A stretch of 64,000 nucleotides of DNA from Candidatus Abyssobacteria bacterium SURF_17 (GCA_003598055.1 QZKI01000095.1:1-64000); one strand, 5' to 3'; counted from the stretch's first letter, positions 31,703 to 40,908 are shown. Notes: generated by a model not told the origin, from the letters alone. A program made the numbers and translations.

Positions 31703-33460
31703 CTATTTGCTCTCCGCCCACTTCAGAGTTGGAACGGCTTGCACCGAGACCGATTCAATTCCTTTCATGGGGAATATCTTTGTTTTCCCGGTTCCGTCAA
31801 GGTTTATCCGCCATATCGTCCACTCTTTCGTCAGCTTGTTCCTCTTTGTGTAATAAATGAACTCGCCGGCGCCATTAAGTCCCTCTCTGGTGAAACCGCC
31901 TTCCGCTAGTTTTGTTATCTTCTTTGTCTCGAGCGAGAATGTGTAGATTTCGCATTCGGATGTCCCATAGACAATATCTTCCCCGTCTAGCGTCCAGACA
32001 GGGTACGAACCCATGGAACCCACTTCAAACTCTCGACGCTCTCCGCTCGACAAATCATATACACCAAGAAGACATTCGTCCTTGGTATAGGCCAACTTGT
32101 CCTCGTTGGGTGAAAGAATCAGACTGTTGAATGTTGGGTCCAATTCAAATCTGAGAACGAGTTCGCTTCTGCCAGAGGCCTCTATGGTTGTTCGATATAG
32201 TCCCTCGGTTTGCTTGTCATCACCGAAACAGTCCCAATAGTAGACCCGGCTACCCTTTGAGAAGTGCCAAATCGGGTGATTGCGGCTAGTTAAGGACTCA
32301 CAGAAATTGTCCTTGGCCACCGCAATTATTTTGTTCTGCGCGAGGTCAATTACTTGTATTTCAAGAGCACTCGGCAAGGCATAATGCCTAATGAAGCCTA
32401 TCTTGCCTGTGTCAGGTGACCATTGAGGAGACTGGTTGAACGCGTTGAAGCTCTTTGTCCAAACGCTCAGGTCACTGCCGTCGTCCTTTATCGTGCATAT
32501 GTTGAATCCTCTGGCAGTGATATTCTGGAATGCGATCAGGTCACCACGGGGTGACCATGCCGGTCTATAGCAACTTCCTGGAATCTGTACCTTCGTAAGC
32601 TTGTTGCTTGTAGTATCGAGGATCCATAAGTCCGTATCAAACTTGCCTTCGGATACAGACCCCCAGCAAAGAGCTAGCTTTTTCCCGTCCGGACTGGGGG
32701 TTAAACCCCTAATCCCGGTGACTTCAGATCCGCTTAAAGGTCGGTCCTCGAACCAATCAGAACCGAGATAGTAGACATACGGCGTGCCATTCTCGTCCGC
32801 AGTCTTAAAAAAAGATTCCCACTTTTCCGCTTCGTACCCACACTCCGGGCAATCGATGCCGCATTCTTTCAACGTTGAAACTACAAACTGCTTTGAAATC
32901 TCTGGTCCGCCTCGCAACACTTCGAGTATCTGGCTCACGATTTCAGCGCTTCGCGAACTCCATTCATACATGCTTTGTTCAGTCAGATAGCTGGGCTTTT
33001 TCTCGCCTGAAACAATACTCGCAAGTTCTCGCACGGGGGAATAGTGGTAATATATTGCGAGTATGACCGCAGCGGAGATTCGCTTCTGAGGATCGTCGTC
33101 GCTGAGTTTTGATTTCAGGATTTCAAGAATATCTTTGTCGTATCCCCGCGAAGACAAGATAGTCATAATGGTGCTGTATACCTTGGATGAGTATTCATAC
33201 TTTGTGATATCCATCTCGTTCAATTGTTCGAGGAGAAATGGATTGATTTGAGGTCCCATAGCATAGAGCTTTTGTGCCATTGCCGTGATCTCTTGCCCGT
33301 TACCTATATGCTCCAGCAATCTGTCAACCTCTTCGGCAGTTGTGCTGCTCACTCCTTCGCAGTATGCGATAGACGGAGGCAAGAGAGGCAACAGACCAAG
33401 AGAGACGTACAGGCAGGCAGATAAACGGAGAAGTTTCTTAGGCATTCGATGCATGCCCAT
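31703..33460 (-). CDS. Exported HEAT-like/TolB-type beta-propeller protein
   Basis: The 585-aa protein has an N-terminal signal peptide (MPKKLLRLSACLYVSLGLLP). Residues 40-190 are helical and may form HEAT-like repeats (DDDPQKRISAAVILAIYYHYS). From about 230 onward there are repeated TolB/PD40-type blades with a W-S-P-x-G or related turn: LTPSPDGKKLALCW, PAWSPRGDLIAFQ, PQWSPDTGKIGFI, LILSPNEDKLAYT and PVWTLDGEDIVYG. It is likely periplasmic or surface-bound and used for protein or ligand binding. ATG 33460 was chosen because AGGAGGGG lies 7 nt upstream. I cannot assign a function beyond the fold. Confidence 0.75.
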   Translation of the reverse strand: MGMHRMPKKLLRLSACLYVSLGLLPLLPPSIAYCEGVSSTTAEEVDRLLEHIGNGQEITAMAQKLYAMGPQINPFLLEQLNEMDITKYEYSSKVYSTIMTILSSRGYDKDILEILKSKLSDDDPQKRISAAVILAIYYHYSPVRELASIVSGEKKPSYLTEQSMYEWSSRSAEIVSQILEVLRGGPEISKQFVVSTLKECGIDCPECGYEAEKWESFFKTADENGTPYVYYLGSDWFEDRPLSGSEVTGIRGLTPSPDGKKLALCWGSVSEGKFDTDLWILDTTSNKLTKVQIPGSCYRPAWSPRGDLIAFQNITARGFNICTIKDDGSDLSVWTKSFNAFNQSPQWSPDTGKIGFIRHYALPSALEIQVIDLAQNKIIAVAKDNFCESLTSRNHPIWHFSKGSRVYYWDCFGDDKQTEGLYRTTIEASGRSELVLRFELDPTFNSLILSPNEDKLAYTKDECLLGVYDLSSGERREFEVGSMGSYPVWTLDGEDIVYGTSECEIYTFSLETKKITKLAEGGFTREGLNGAGEFIYYTKRNKLTKEWTIWRINLDGTGKTKIFPMKGIESVSVQAVPTLKWAESK

Positions 33461-33528
33461 CGAATTTCCCCTCCTAACTTTAGGCAAGTCGTCGCGGAGC
33501 CACCGACATCCCTATTCTATCTGCAGTG

Positions 33529-34554
33529 CTATCCGTGTTGCTTCACAAAGTCCTTATAGAGCGAAAGACCTTCCTTGAGCAGATCAGGAATCGGGAGGTC
33601 GTATGGACATTTTTCCACACATTCCTGGCATTCTTCACAGTTCTCGACGGTTTGCATCGGGCCCTCGGCCATCGCGATTGCAGCCATCGGCGCAAGCCTC
33701 CGTGAGAACGACCGGAATCCGAGCACGTTAGGTATCATCACGCCTTTCTCGCAGGGCATGCAGTATTCGCATCGATGGCAGAACTTTGTTCCCAGCTCTG
33801 CTCGTATTCTCTCAATCTCTTTCCGGTCGGCTTCAGCAAGCGGCTTTGGCGAACGGTACAGCGCGACGATTTCATCAAGCTCCTTCTTTGCCTGAATGCC
33901 GGGAATCGGGATTACATTCGGATACTGCTGCAGGAACCCGAAGCACAAGTCCGCACGTTCGAGCAGGCCGCCGCCAAGCGGTTTCATCGCAATGATTCCC
34001 ATGTTCATCTCTTCAGCGACTTTGAAGAGTTCATCGGCGGGGTCGCGCTCGATGAAATTGAACGGAAACTGCACGGTCGCGAAGAGACCGGTCCGGCAGG
34101 CTTTGATTGCAGTCGGGATGTGGTGCGAGCTGAATCCGATGAACGCGATTCTTCCGTCGTCGCGAGCCTTCTTTACCGCTTCATAGGCGCCCCCGGGGGC
34201 GAGAACCGTATCAAGCGCCGCTTCGTTGATGAGATTATGCAGCTGATAGAGCTCGATGCGGCTCGTCTTAAGATTCTCAAGGCTGTAATTGACATGTTCG
34301 GCGGCAGTCTCGGCGTCCCGCGCGAGCGTCTTTGTGGCGAATACGACCTTATCGCGCACCGATTCGAGCGCGGTACCTATCTTCTTCTCACTGTCACCGT
34401 ACACGTTCGCCGTGTCGAAGAATGTTATTCCGCCCTCGAAGCAGTGGCGCACGACATGTACCGCGTCGTCGAACACGAGCCGAATTATCGGAATTCCTCC
34501 AAATCCCAGCGCCGAAACCCGCAGCCCCGTTTTCCCTAACGTTGTAACTCTCAT
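33529..34554 (-). CDS. Aldo/keto reductase with C-terminal ferredoxin-type cysteine motifs
   Basis: The 341-aa protein has an AKR barrel with catalytic DTANVYG (Tyr) and ATKTLARDAE (Lys), plus QLHNLI (His). It is followed by a cysteine-rich tail: FCHRCEYCMPCEKGV and NCEECQECVEKCPYDLPI, which can hold one [4Fe-4S] cluster. This is the common iron-sulfur AKR of anaerobes, probably passing electrons between NAD(P)H or ferredoxin and a small carbonyl substrate. It is the first gene upstream of the propeller gene on the same strand (68-nt gap). An extended -10 promoter lies 50 nt upstream. Substrate unknown. Confidence 0.88.
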   Translation of the reverse strand: MRVTTLGKTGLRVSALGFGGIPIIRLVFDDAVHVVRHCFEGGITFFDTANVYGDSEKKIGTALESVRDKVVFATKTLARDAETAAEHVNYSLENLKTSRIELYQLHNLINEAALDTVLAPGGAYEAVKKARDDGRIAFIGFSSHHIPTAIKACRTGLFATVQFPFNFIERDPADELFKVAEEMNMGIIAMKPLGGGLLERADLCFGFLQQYPNVIPIPGIQAKKELDEIVALYRSPKPLAEADRKEIERIRAELGTKFCHRCEYCMPCEKGVMIPNVLGFRSFSRRLAPMAAIAMAEGPMQTVENCEECQECVEKCPYDLPIPDLLKEGLSLYKDFVKQHG

Positions 34555-34603
34555 TTGATTCCTCCGGACTCATACAGATAGCTCCATTGATTTGATTCGT
34601 CCC

Positions 34604-34612
34604 ATTATATCA
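34604..34612 (-). promoter_or_regulatory. Extended -10 promoter for the aldo/keto reductase gene
   Basis: On the minus strand the sequence reads TGATATAAT, a TGn plus perfect -10 hexamer, 50 nt upstream of the ATG at 34554. The -35 region is poor, as usual for extended -10 promoters. Confidence 0.5.
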
Positions 34613-34646
34613 ATAATCCGGCCAACTCACCATAGCGAGAGCAATG

Positions 34647-34692
34647 GGTCAGATCCCTGTTTCTGAAACCGCATGAGGCAAGTAAGCAATTG
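34647..34692. repeat. Inverted copy of the GCAATTGC...CTCAGAAA dispersed repeat
   Basis: On the minus strand it reads GCAATTGCTTACTTGCC and continues through TTTCAGAAACAGGG. It parallels the copy that ends the GT9 gene at 17705-17752. Confidence 0.5.
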
Positions 34693-34737
34693 CAGCTACT
34701 ACCTTGCAAAAATTCGCGTTATATCTTCCCGAGCTCA

Positions 34738-34814
34738 AATCCCCCTCACTCCCCATTTTTAAAAAGGGGGAGGCGGCTGTTTCCCCCCCTTTAGCAAAGG
34801 GGGGAAGGGGGATT
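34738..34814. repeat. Nested C-run/G-run palindromic element
   Basis: Outer arms AAATCCCCCT and AGGGGGATTT enclose two inner hairpins: CCCCATTTTT/AAAAAGGGG, and a C7/G7 arm around TTTAGCAAA. The gap at 7376-7412 holds a related C-run/G-run sequence. Apart from repeats the 422-bp gap 34555-34976 is empty. Confidence 0.6.
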
Positions 34815-34976
34815 TCCCTTACCATGAATTGTAACGCGAATTTCCGCAACGGAGCACTGGAAATGGGGCGCAGTTCCTATTTCGGCCTGAGCCAGATCAG
34901 GACTCATCAAAGGGTAGCGTGAGGCTTTATCGTGTGGCAAGAAATGTGGAGCCGACGTTGGGTCGTGGAAGCACGT

Positions 34977-35564
34977 TCACAACCTTCTTGCTCTTATAAT
35001 AACCATGGCAAGCAATCCGCCGATGAGGTCCGACACAAGGTCAAGTGATGTGTTCGTGTAGCCGCCTACTCCCGTTTCGGGAACAAGCACGGTCGCCATG
35101 AACTCGACAATCTCATTGAACGCGCCGACACCGAGTCCGGCCATTACAACGACGATAGAGAGCGCTGTCCACTTTTTGATGTCCGGCCTGAGGAGAGGTT
35201 TCAGAACAAAATACATCACAAGCGTTGCCACGCCGAACCCGACGATATGGACAAATTGGTCATACCGGAAAATCTCATACTCATTCGAGATAGGAATAAG
35301 TATTATCTCATACAGCTTGGTTCCCCCTATGTACAACCCGCCGCCCGACATGTGCAGAAGCGCCCACGTAGTTAATCCCCACAAAACACTGTTCGGATAG
35401 TTCACCCTCTCATTTGTAGCGAGAATCACGAAAAGGAAGAAAATGATGACGCCGATGTACATCAAGAACTCATAGTTCTTCCTTGATAGGAATATGATTG
35501 CGAAAATGACGAGCATGACGATGTTGATGATCAAAATGGGAAGTTGACCCTTCTTAATGGTCAC
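34977..35564 (-). CDS. YjdF/DUF2238-type integral membrane protein
   Basis: The 195-aa protein has about five to six hydrophobic helices and resembles the DUF2238 (YjdF) family. Recognisable parts are FRYDQFVHIVGFGVATLVMYF and GAFNEIVEFMATVL, then NTSLDLVSDLIGGLLAM, the conserved charged helix ends of the family. The GTG start at 35564 is supported by AGGAG 6 nt upstream; the frame extends further upstream but approaches the tRNA. It is a single gene next to a tRNA. The family's function is unknown. Confidence 0.75.
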   Translation of the reverse strand: MTIKKGQLPILIINIVMLVIFAIIFLSRKNYEFLMYIGVIIFFLFVILATNERVNYPNSVLWGLTTWALLHMSGGGLYIGGTKLYEIILIPISNEYEIFRYDQFVHIVGFGVATLVMYFVLKPLLRPDIKKWTALSIVVVMAGLGVGAFNEIVEFMATVLVPETGVGGYTNTSLDLVSDLIGGLLAMVIIRARRL

Positions 35565-35707
35565 GATATCTCCTTCTCGGTGCTCGCAGAGACTCATCAC
35601 ACCGGTCAACCGGTGTTCGCGATGAAAAGTTTCCAACTTCCAAAAAGAATAGCTTGTAGCAATAATAATAAACCCACTGCCACAAGCCTGCACTTCCAAG
35701 CGAAAGG

Positions 35708-35781
35708 TGGGCCCAGTAGGACTTGAACCTACGACCCGCTGATTATGAGTCAGCTGCTCTAACCAACTGAGCTATGGGCCC
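35708..35781 (-). tRNA. tRNA with CAU anticodon (tRNA-Ile2 more likely than tRNA-Met)
   Basis: The full cloverleaf is readable on the minus strand. The 7-bp acceptor stem begins GGGCCCA and the D-arm is AGCTCAGTTGGTTAGAGC. The anticodon stem GCTGA/TCAGC closes the loop CTCATAA (anticodon CAT). The T-arm contains GTAGGTTCAAGTCCTAC and the discriminator base is A. The terminal CCA is not encoded in full. CAU occurs in elongator Met, initiator Met and lysidine-modified Ile2. The acceptor pairs to the last base and the arms resemble Ile2 sequences. A tRNA-type classifier looking at N73 and TilS determinants would settle this. Confidence 0.92.
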
Positions 35782-35892
35782 GCATCAACAATTTTATTAT
35801 GTATGCGCTTATTTGTCAACCACTGTTGAGCGCGGCATAGATGCGACCACAACTTGTCGAGGCAAAAGACTTTGACAAGTTAAGGGAGGACT

Positions 35893-35969
35893 TAACCACA
35901 AAGGCACAAAGACACAAAGGAAGAACATATGAAACGAATGTCTCTGTGTCTTTGTGCCTTTGTGGTTAA
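35893..35969. repeat. 77-bp element with 25-bp perfect inverted repeats
   Basis: Arms at 35893-35917 (starting TTAACCACAAAGGCACAAAG) and 35945-35969 are exact reverse complements around a 27-bp centre. A decayed relative lies between the ATPase genes at 3662. It looks like a miniature inverted-repeat element. It lies downstream of the hemerythrin stop. Confidence 0.75.
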
Positions 35970-36044
35970 AATCCCCTTATTTTCTCCTTGCGTATTTGCG
36001 ACGCGAATGGGAACTCGGCTTTCGGCGCTTGAAGCTTTTCCCAC

Positions 36045-36590
36045 TCACAGCAGAGAACCCATTTCCTGGACGAGTTTCTGACTGTTCGCGAACGCCTTGC
36101 CGCCGTCCTCCGACTCCTTCTTCTTGAATTCATCCAGGAGGTATTTTTGGTCGTCCTTGGAGAGTTCTTTATCAACCATGGGATAGAAGATGTGGTCTTC
36201 CCGGTGGATATGGTGACGGAGCAGGGCGACATATGCCGCGAGGTTTTCCATCAGGATGAGAGTCTTAGCATCCTCTCCTTTTGCATATGCATCGATTGAG
36301 TTCGCGATCTCGTTGACGATGCCGCGGCCCCTCTCATGCTGATACCTCAAGGCGTCGATCTGGGCGTCGAGCGCACCCTTTTTCTTTTGCGCCAGGCGCG
36401 CAAACATCAGGTATTCCTCTTTGAAATGATGAAACTTATCCGAGAATGCCCGGGAGAACTCGACCGCCTTGTCGAAAAATTGCCTGGGTGGTTTCTCGCC
36501 GGTCTCGAGCTTTTCGACGGCGAGATGCATGTTGTCCAGCGCCTGCCGAATCAATCCGTGTTCCTTCGTCAACATTTCTGTGGGCTTCAT
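36045..36590 (-). CDS. Hemerythrin-like HHE domain protein
   Basis: The 181-aa protein has a four-helix-bundle hemerythrin-like domain binding a di-iron site. Metal ligand candidates are His11 (LTKEHGLIRQ), HHFKEEYLMF, YQHERGRGIV and LRHHIHREDHIFYPMVD. It is likely involved in oxygen or NO sensing or detoxification, fitting an anaerobe. AAAGGAGGA precedes the ATG. The last 40 residues are charged and helical. It is a single gene with no obvious operon partner. Confidence 0.85.
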   Translation of the reverse strand: MKPTEMLTKEHGLIRQALDNMHLAVEKLETGEKPPRQFFDKAVEFSRAFSDKFHHFKEEYLMFARLAQKKKGALDAQIDALRYQHERGRGIVNEIANSIDAYAKGEDAKTLILMENLAAYVALLRHHIHREDHIFYPMVDKELSKDDQKYLLDEFKKKESEDGGKAFANSQKLVQEMGSLL

Positions 36591-36739
36591 GGTGAAATTA
36601 TCCTCCTTTCGGATACTGCCTTTAGTTATATTTTAACTTTAACCCCGTAACTCAGTGAAGGCAAGGCATCGGCGAACGGTGCCAGCAGGATTGAAACAGG
36701 CAATGAGCTTGGTTGGAAAGGCCGGGATTTTATGGAAAG

Positions 36740-37996
36740 CTACACTGAGGGCTTGCCGCCAAACTTTCGTTGCTCGAGCATGTCCATGAAGGCGTCCAGC
36801 CGGTTCTTCACCTGAGCATCGTTCCAGTTGCGGACGTCCATGTGGTCGGCCTCGAATACCACGCTCGGCACCTCGAGGGTTTCCATGAGCGCGCGTTTCA
36901 GGTCCATCTGGCCGAGTGATATGGGCTTACAGCTCTTGTTCGAATGCAGGATTGCGCCGTCTATCTTGTATTTGCGGCAGGCATCGAGCACCAGGTCAAT
37001 CCGTTTCTTCAGCGAAACGTTTGAGACGAGCGGGAACGAGAGCATGCTCTTACGCACAAGGCTTTCGATGGGCTTGTCCGGGTCGAGGCGGATGGACCAC
37101 GCGGCAGAATAGGTTTCTGCCACCACGACGGCTCCGAATTTCTCGAAATAATTGAACAATCCCATGTTGTACCACAGCGGGATGTTGTCCCAGAACAGCC
37201 GGAAGCGTTCTTCGGGAATGCAGCCAATGCCATTCTCGGTGCGCTCCTTGACCTCATGCTTGAATTTTTCAAGGAAGTCGACCGCCTCTTGCGTGCCCGG
37301 CAACACGACCATCACGAACATCACGCCGATTTCCGCGGCGCTGAACGGCGTGGGCACAAACCGGCGGTAGTCCATTATCTCGTCCCACAGTTCACAGGCG
37401 CGGTCGGAGAGCCTGACCACTTCCGTCAGCCGGTCCAAGTCGAGTTTTTTTCCCGAAAGTTCCTCGAGCCAATGAATGAAATGCCAGAACCGCTCGGTCG
37501 CGAAGGAGATGACCTCATCCGTAATGTCCTCAGGTGGTATCTGTGGCCCATCCGCTATGTAGGTAGGCACTTTAAAGTGCTCGCCAAAGGCCTGAAATAT
37601 CTTCATGGCGGGAATGCAGCCTCCGCCGAATGCGACAATCAAGTCCGGCGCCGGCAGGCCGCCAAGCGGCTGGTCGGGCTTCTTCATGCCTTCATGGATG
37701 TAGCCGATGGCGTTGCGGAGGTATCCGCAGAGGTCGCGCGAGTAGCCCATCCGCTCGGCCGCCTCCATGCACTCGGGCGCAAGACCTGTCGCTGCACATA
37801 CGGGAGACCAGTTCTCGGGCATCACCGGCACGATATCCATCGCGCGGAATACCTCGATTGCGCCGTTCATGGGCGGCATCCAGCCAACGAGTTTTCCGTT
37901 CGTTCTTGCGGCGTGGGCCTCAGCGAAATACTGGGGAACAAGCCGCCAGAGTTCCTTCGAGATTTGTAGCCTTTTTTTGGAGCTTGCTGCTTTCAT
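36740..37996 (-). CDS. Third 2-hydroxyacyl-CoA dehydratase / BcrB-type subunit, orphan
   Basis: The 418-aa protein belongs to the same D-component family as the 1483 and 6072 products but is clearly distinct. Cysteine motifs are GYSRDLCGYLRNAIG, FGGGCIPAMK and a C-terminal HSNKSCKPISLGQMDLKRA followed by VPSVVFEADHMDVRNW. The ends resemble HgdB/BzdO. No C-type partner or ATPase lies beside it; the next gene upstream on the strand is a CoA ligase (38082-39701). It might pair with a subunit elsewhere or act alone with the ATPases at 2857-4544. The ATG lacks a good ribosome binding site. Confidence 0.8.
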   Translation of the reverse strand: MKAASSKKRLQISKELWRLVPQYFAEAHAARTNGKLVGWMPPMNGAIEVFRAMDIVPVMPENWSPVCAATGLAPECMEAAERMGYSRDLCGYLRNAIGYIHEGMKKPDQPLGGLPAPDLIVAFGGGCIPAMKIFQAFGEHFKVPTYIADGPQIPPEDITDEVISFATERFWHFIHWLEELSGKKLDLDRLTEVVRLSDRACELWDEIMDYRRFVPTPFSAAEIGVMFVMVVLPGTQEAVDFLEKFKHEVKERTENGIGCIPEERFRLFWDNIPLWYNMGLFNYFEKFGAVVVAETYSAAWSIRLDPDKPIESLVRKSMLSFPLVSNVSLKKRIDLVLDACRKYKIDGAILHSNKSCKPISLGQMDLKRALMETLEVPSVVFEADHMDVRNWNDAQVKNRLDAFMDMLEQRKFGGKPSV

Positions 37997-38081
37997 AACA
38001 ACCGGTTTACAGTTTACGGTCTACGGTTACAATTGCATAACGTGAACGGCGGACCATGTACTGCCTAACCAAAGCTTCCCG

Positions 38082-39701
38082 CTATTTCGTTGATACCCGC
38101 GCGCGTTCCTCGGTGAAGATGTTTCCCTTATCGGTATTAAACCGTTCGATGAGGAACCGTTCTTGCGGTTTCTCGGAAATGGTCTTCGGAATCTCGTCGA
38201 GCACTTGAACGTAGCTCGGCACGAAGTTGGCCTCGAGTTCTTTTCGACATTTTTCGAATATTGAGGTCACGTTCAAGGTTGCGCGGTTGAACGGCACGAT
38301 GGCTGCAACAACATCGCTTTCGCCCGGCGCCCCGCTCGCGGCGGGCACCCCGTAAATGGCGACTTCGCTCACGTCGGGGTGTTCGGCCACTACCTTCTCC
38401 ACAAAGTCGGGATGCACGAAATCGCCGTTGTGCCTGAGACCGCCGCCTTTTCGGTAATCAAAGAAAAGCCAGCCTTTCTCATCCGTGTGCCCCATATCTC
38501 CGCTGCGCAGCCAGCCACCCCGCACTTTTTTCTTTGAGGCATCAGGGTTCTTGTAGTATTCCACCTGAGCAGCCTCGCCCGTCGCGGGTCGCGAGACAAG
38601 CTCTCCAATCACGTGCGGAGGACACTCATTGTCGTTATCATCCACGATTTTCATCTCAAGCAGGCCCGGGATCGGTTTGCCGAATGAACCGACTGGTCCG
38701 ACTCCGAGCGGCTTGAAAGCAAGGCCTCCCTCGACCGCCCCATACCACTCGAGTATTTTTACATTGAACCGCTTCTCGAACGCTTCCCAAATAGCGCGCG
38801 GCATCCCGGCGCTTACGACCATTCTTACCGGGTTATCCGCATCGTTGGGTTTCGGTGGCTCACTGTAAATGGCGGTCGCCATTCCCCCGAGCACGGAAAA
38901 CGTCGTGCAACCGAATTTGCGGCATACGTCCCACAGGCGGCTCTTCGTGAATCGTTCGCTCAAAACGACTAACCGCTCGAGCACGAGTCCGGGCATGACA
39001 GTCACCGCCTGTGCGTTCCCGTGTGTGAGCGACAGGCCTGTATACAGTATTTCATCCTCCTGATAACCCCACACCATCTGCCCGAGCAGCGCGTACATAG
39101 CCACCCTGTTGTTCGTGCACACAACGCCCTTTGGGTCACCCGTCGTTCCCGATGTATAGATAATTTCGAGCGGGTGCAGCGGGTCCTCGATGTGGTTTCC
39201 GATGGATGCATCCGGCCCTTCAAGCACCTCATTCGTCGTCGAATATTTCGATTTCGCGACGCTCTCTTCCCACGGCATATAGGTCACGTATACCGCCTTC
39301 ACGGAAGGAACGTCGGAGATGATTTCCTCCAGGGTTGGAAGCAAATCGGTTGTAATAAGGACGAGCTTGGTTTCCGAGTTGTTCAGGTAATATTTCAGTT
39401 TATCGCCCTTGGTCCGCGGGTCGATCGGAACCGAAATCGCGCCGAGCATGGTGCCTGCAGTCATGCCGTAAAGGAATTCCGGATGATTCCGCATCAGAAT
39501 CGCAAATTTGTCGCTCTTTCCAATGCCTTCCCTGCGGAGCATTGCGGCGAATTTGTTCGAGTTCCGCCACACGTCTGCATATGTCAAGTGAATGTCGGGA
39601 TTCTGGTTGCGCTCGAATATGAGGCACTTCTTGTCCGGCACCGATTCGGCTTTCGTCTGCATTATGTGTCCGAGTATCATGGTATTCAGTTCGACTGCCA
39701 T
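38082..39701 (-). CDS. AMP-dependent acyl-CoA synthetase (CaiC-like)
   Basis: The 539-aa ANL-family enzyme forms acyl-CoA from a carboxylic acid, ATP and CoA. Motifs: P-loop IYTSGTTGDPKGV, adenylate-binding ILEWYGAVEGGLAF, hinge GWLRSGDMGHTDEKGWLFFDYRKGG and the C-terminal ISEKPQERFL with the catalytic-lysine region. The Thr-Glu usual in YGxTE is Val-Glu here (YGAVEGG), as in some carnitine/crotonobetaine-CoA ligase relatives. GGGGGTG precedes the ATG. It neighbours the orphan dehydratase-like gene on the same strand (85-nt gap), so its product may be that enzyme's substrate. Benzoate is not indicated by sequence. Confidence 0.86.
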   Translation of the reverse strand: MAVELNTMILGHIMQTKAESVPDKKCLIFERNQNPDIHLTYADVWRNSNKFAAMLRREGIGKSDKFAILMRNHPEFLYGMTAGTMLGAISVPIDPRTKGDKLKYYLNNSETKLVLITTDLLPTLEEIISDVPSVKAVYVTYMPWEESVAKSKYSTTNEVLEGPDASIGNHIEDPLHPLEIIYTSGTTGDPKGVVCTNNRVAMYALLGQMVWGYQEDEILYTGLSLTHGNAQAVTVMPGLVLERLVVLSERFTKSRLWDVCRKFGCTTFSVLGGMATAIYSEPPKPNDADNPVRMVVSAGMPRAIWEAFEKRFNVKILEWYGAVEGGLAFKPLGVGPVGSFGKPIPGLLEMKIVDDNDNECPPHVIGELVSRPATGEAAQVEYYKNPDASKKKVRGGWLRSGDMGHTDEKGWLFFDYRKGGGLRHNGDFVHPDFVEKVVAEHPDVSEVAIYGVPAASGAPGESDVVAAIVPFNRATLNVTSIFEKCRKELEANFVPSYVQVLDEIPKTISEKPQERFLIERFNTDKGNIFTEERARVSTK

Positions 39702-39804
39702 AGGTTACACCCCCGCTTTGTCAGTCGGTTTTAAGAGGGCAATACGGAAGGATGGAAACAGATGCTTCACCCGATTCAATACTAGCAAACGCGCAAAGGA
39801 AAAG

Positions 39805-40878
39805 TCAATCATCGACGAGACAGAACGCAGCCAAAAACCCTTCGGCCTGTCTGATCAGCCGTCGCCGATGAGGCATCTCGAGCCAGCCGTTGCGGGCGAT
39901 TCTCAGCAGGCCAATTGCGGTGAAGAATGCTTCGCGTGTGGGGTCGAGCGGTTGGCAAGCGTATCCGTTGTATGTGTGACGGAAAACGCTGGCGAGTTCA
40001 CCCGCCGTTGCGGGGTCTCCATACTGTTTGCTCAAGTGAATCACATCGGCGACGAGGAAGCCAGCGTCCACGTGTGGGTCGCCGTTTCCGGCGCGCTCGA
40101 GGTCTATGGCGACTGCAAAACCCGAAGGTTGGATGATGAAATTGCTCGGGTTTGCGTCTCCGTGAATGAGGCGGCAGTGACTAATCGACAATGCGCTCTG
40201 AGCACGGCTGACCAGGCGAGCCAGCCGATTGAGCTTCTTCTCCTCAATCACACTTCCCGCTCGCAAGGCATCGAGAATGCTTTGTGGATACGAATCAGAG
40301 CTTGAACGCGAGACGTCGATGGCAGCATGCCTGACGCGATGGATGCGCGCGAGACACCGTGCCGCCGCCATCAAAGGAGCGGTCAAACACTCCGCCGCAG
40401 ACGTCTTGGCCAGCATCTTCTTGATAAGGGTCGCGAGGTCTATCCCCTCGATATATTCCAGAGCTATGGCCGGAGGCGGCTGGATTCTCGCAGAGAGTAT
40501 TCGCGCAGTCCTGTCCGCCGACGTGCAGAGCCCGAGTCTCTCGAACAGCGTCAGCCTTTCACTTTCATGCCGCGCCCGCATGCATGCGGTGGCCTCATCG
40601 CATTCGGGGTCGCGCCAGTATTCCTTTACGACACACGTCATGCTGCCGCCGTCGAACTCGTAGAGCGCCGTCCTCCTCGAGGGAGAGAGACGTTTCCGGG
40701 ATAACATGATTGGAGGTACGGATCGGGGGGCATGTCTCAGTAGGTCGAGTTGCCTAACCCATTGCGTGATTACAGGGTGGATTTCCGTTGAACCCGGCTC
40801 GTTGCTTGAAACCGTTTGCCACAGGACGGTCTCAGCCTGAGTGGTCACTGGCATTCTGTCCATGCCGAATGCGGCCAT
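39805..40878 (-). CDS. Aminoglycoside-phosphotransferase-family (APH) kinase-like protein
   Basis: The 357-aa protein has the protein-kinase-like APH fold. The Brenner/catalytic motif is CRLIHGDANPSNFII and the metal-binding Asp is in VAIDLERAGNGDPHVDAG. An acceptor-side IALEYIEGIDLATL precedes them. Members phosphorylate small molecules such as choline, homoserine, sugars or antibiotics, or act on lipids. The first 60 residues look unrelated to the domain, so the true start could be downstream. It lies between the CoA ligase and the PQQ-repeat gene on the same strand. Target unknown. Confidence 0.78.
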   Translation of the reverse strand: MAAFGMDRMPVTTQAETVLWQTVSSNEPGSTEIHPVITQWVRQLDLLRHAPRSVPPIMLSRKRLSPSRRTALYEFDGGSMTCVVKEYWRDPECDEATACMRARHESERLTLFERLGLCTSADRTARILSARIQPPPAIALEYIEGIDLATLIKKMLAKTSAAECLTAPLMAAARCLARIHRVRHAAIDVSRSSSDSYPQSILDALRAGSVIEEKKLNRLARLVSRAQSALSISHCRLIHGDANPSNFIIQPSGFAVAIDLERAGNGDPHVDAGFLVADVIHLSKQYGDPATAGELASVFRHTYNGYACQPLDPTREAFFTAIGLLRIARNGWLEMPHRRRLIRQAEGFLAAFCLVDD

Positions 40879-40908
40879 AGGCGGTCAACCGTTGTTCACA
40901 TTTCCGTG

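Noticed and set aside
31644..31721. N-terminal extension of the aconitase-type large subunit from an upstream start
   Set aside because: The first 26 codons overlap the propeller gene and are unlike the family; GGAGG and a TTG at 31643 mark the likely start.
34738..34814. C-run/G-run hairpins considered as a paired terminator or CRISPR-like array
   Set aside because: No spacer-repeat periodicity is present. The nested arms fit a dispersed palindromic element.
38082..39701. CoA ligase considered as benzoate-CoA ligase to complete the aromatic pathway
   Set aside because: Its closest visible pattern is carnitine/crotonobetaine-CoA-ligase-like. No aromatic-specific feature could be identified.
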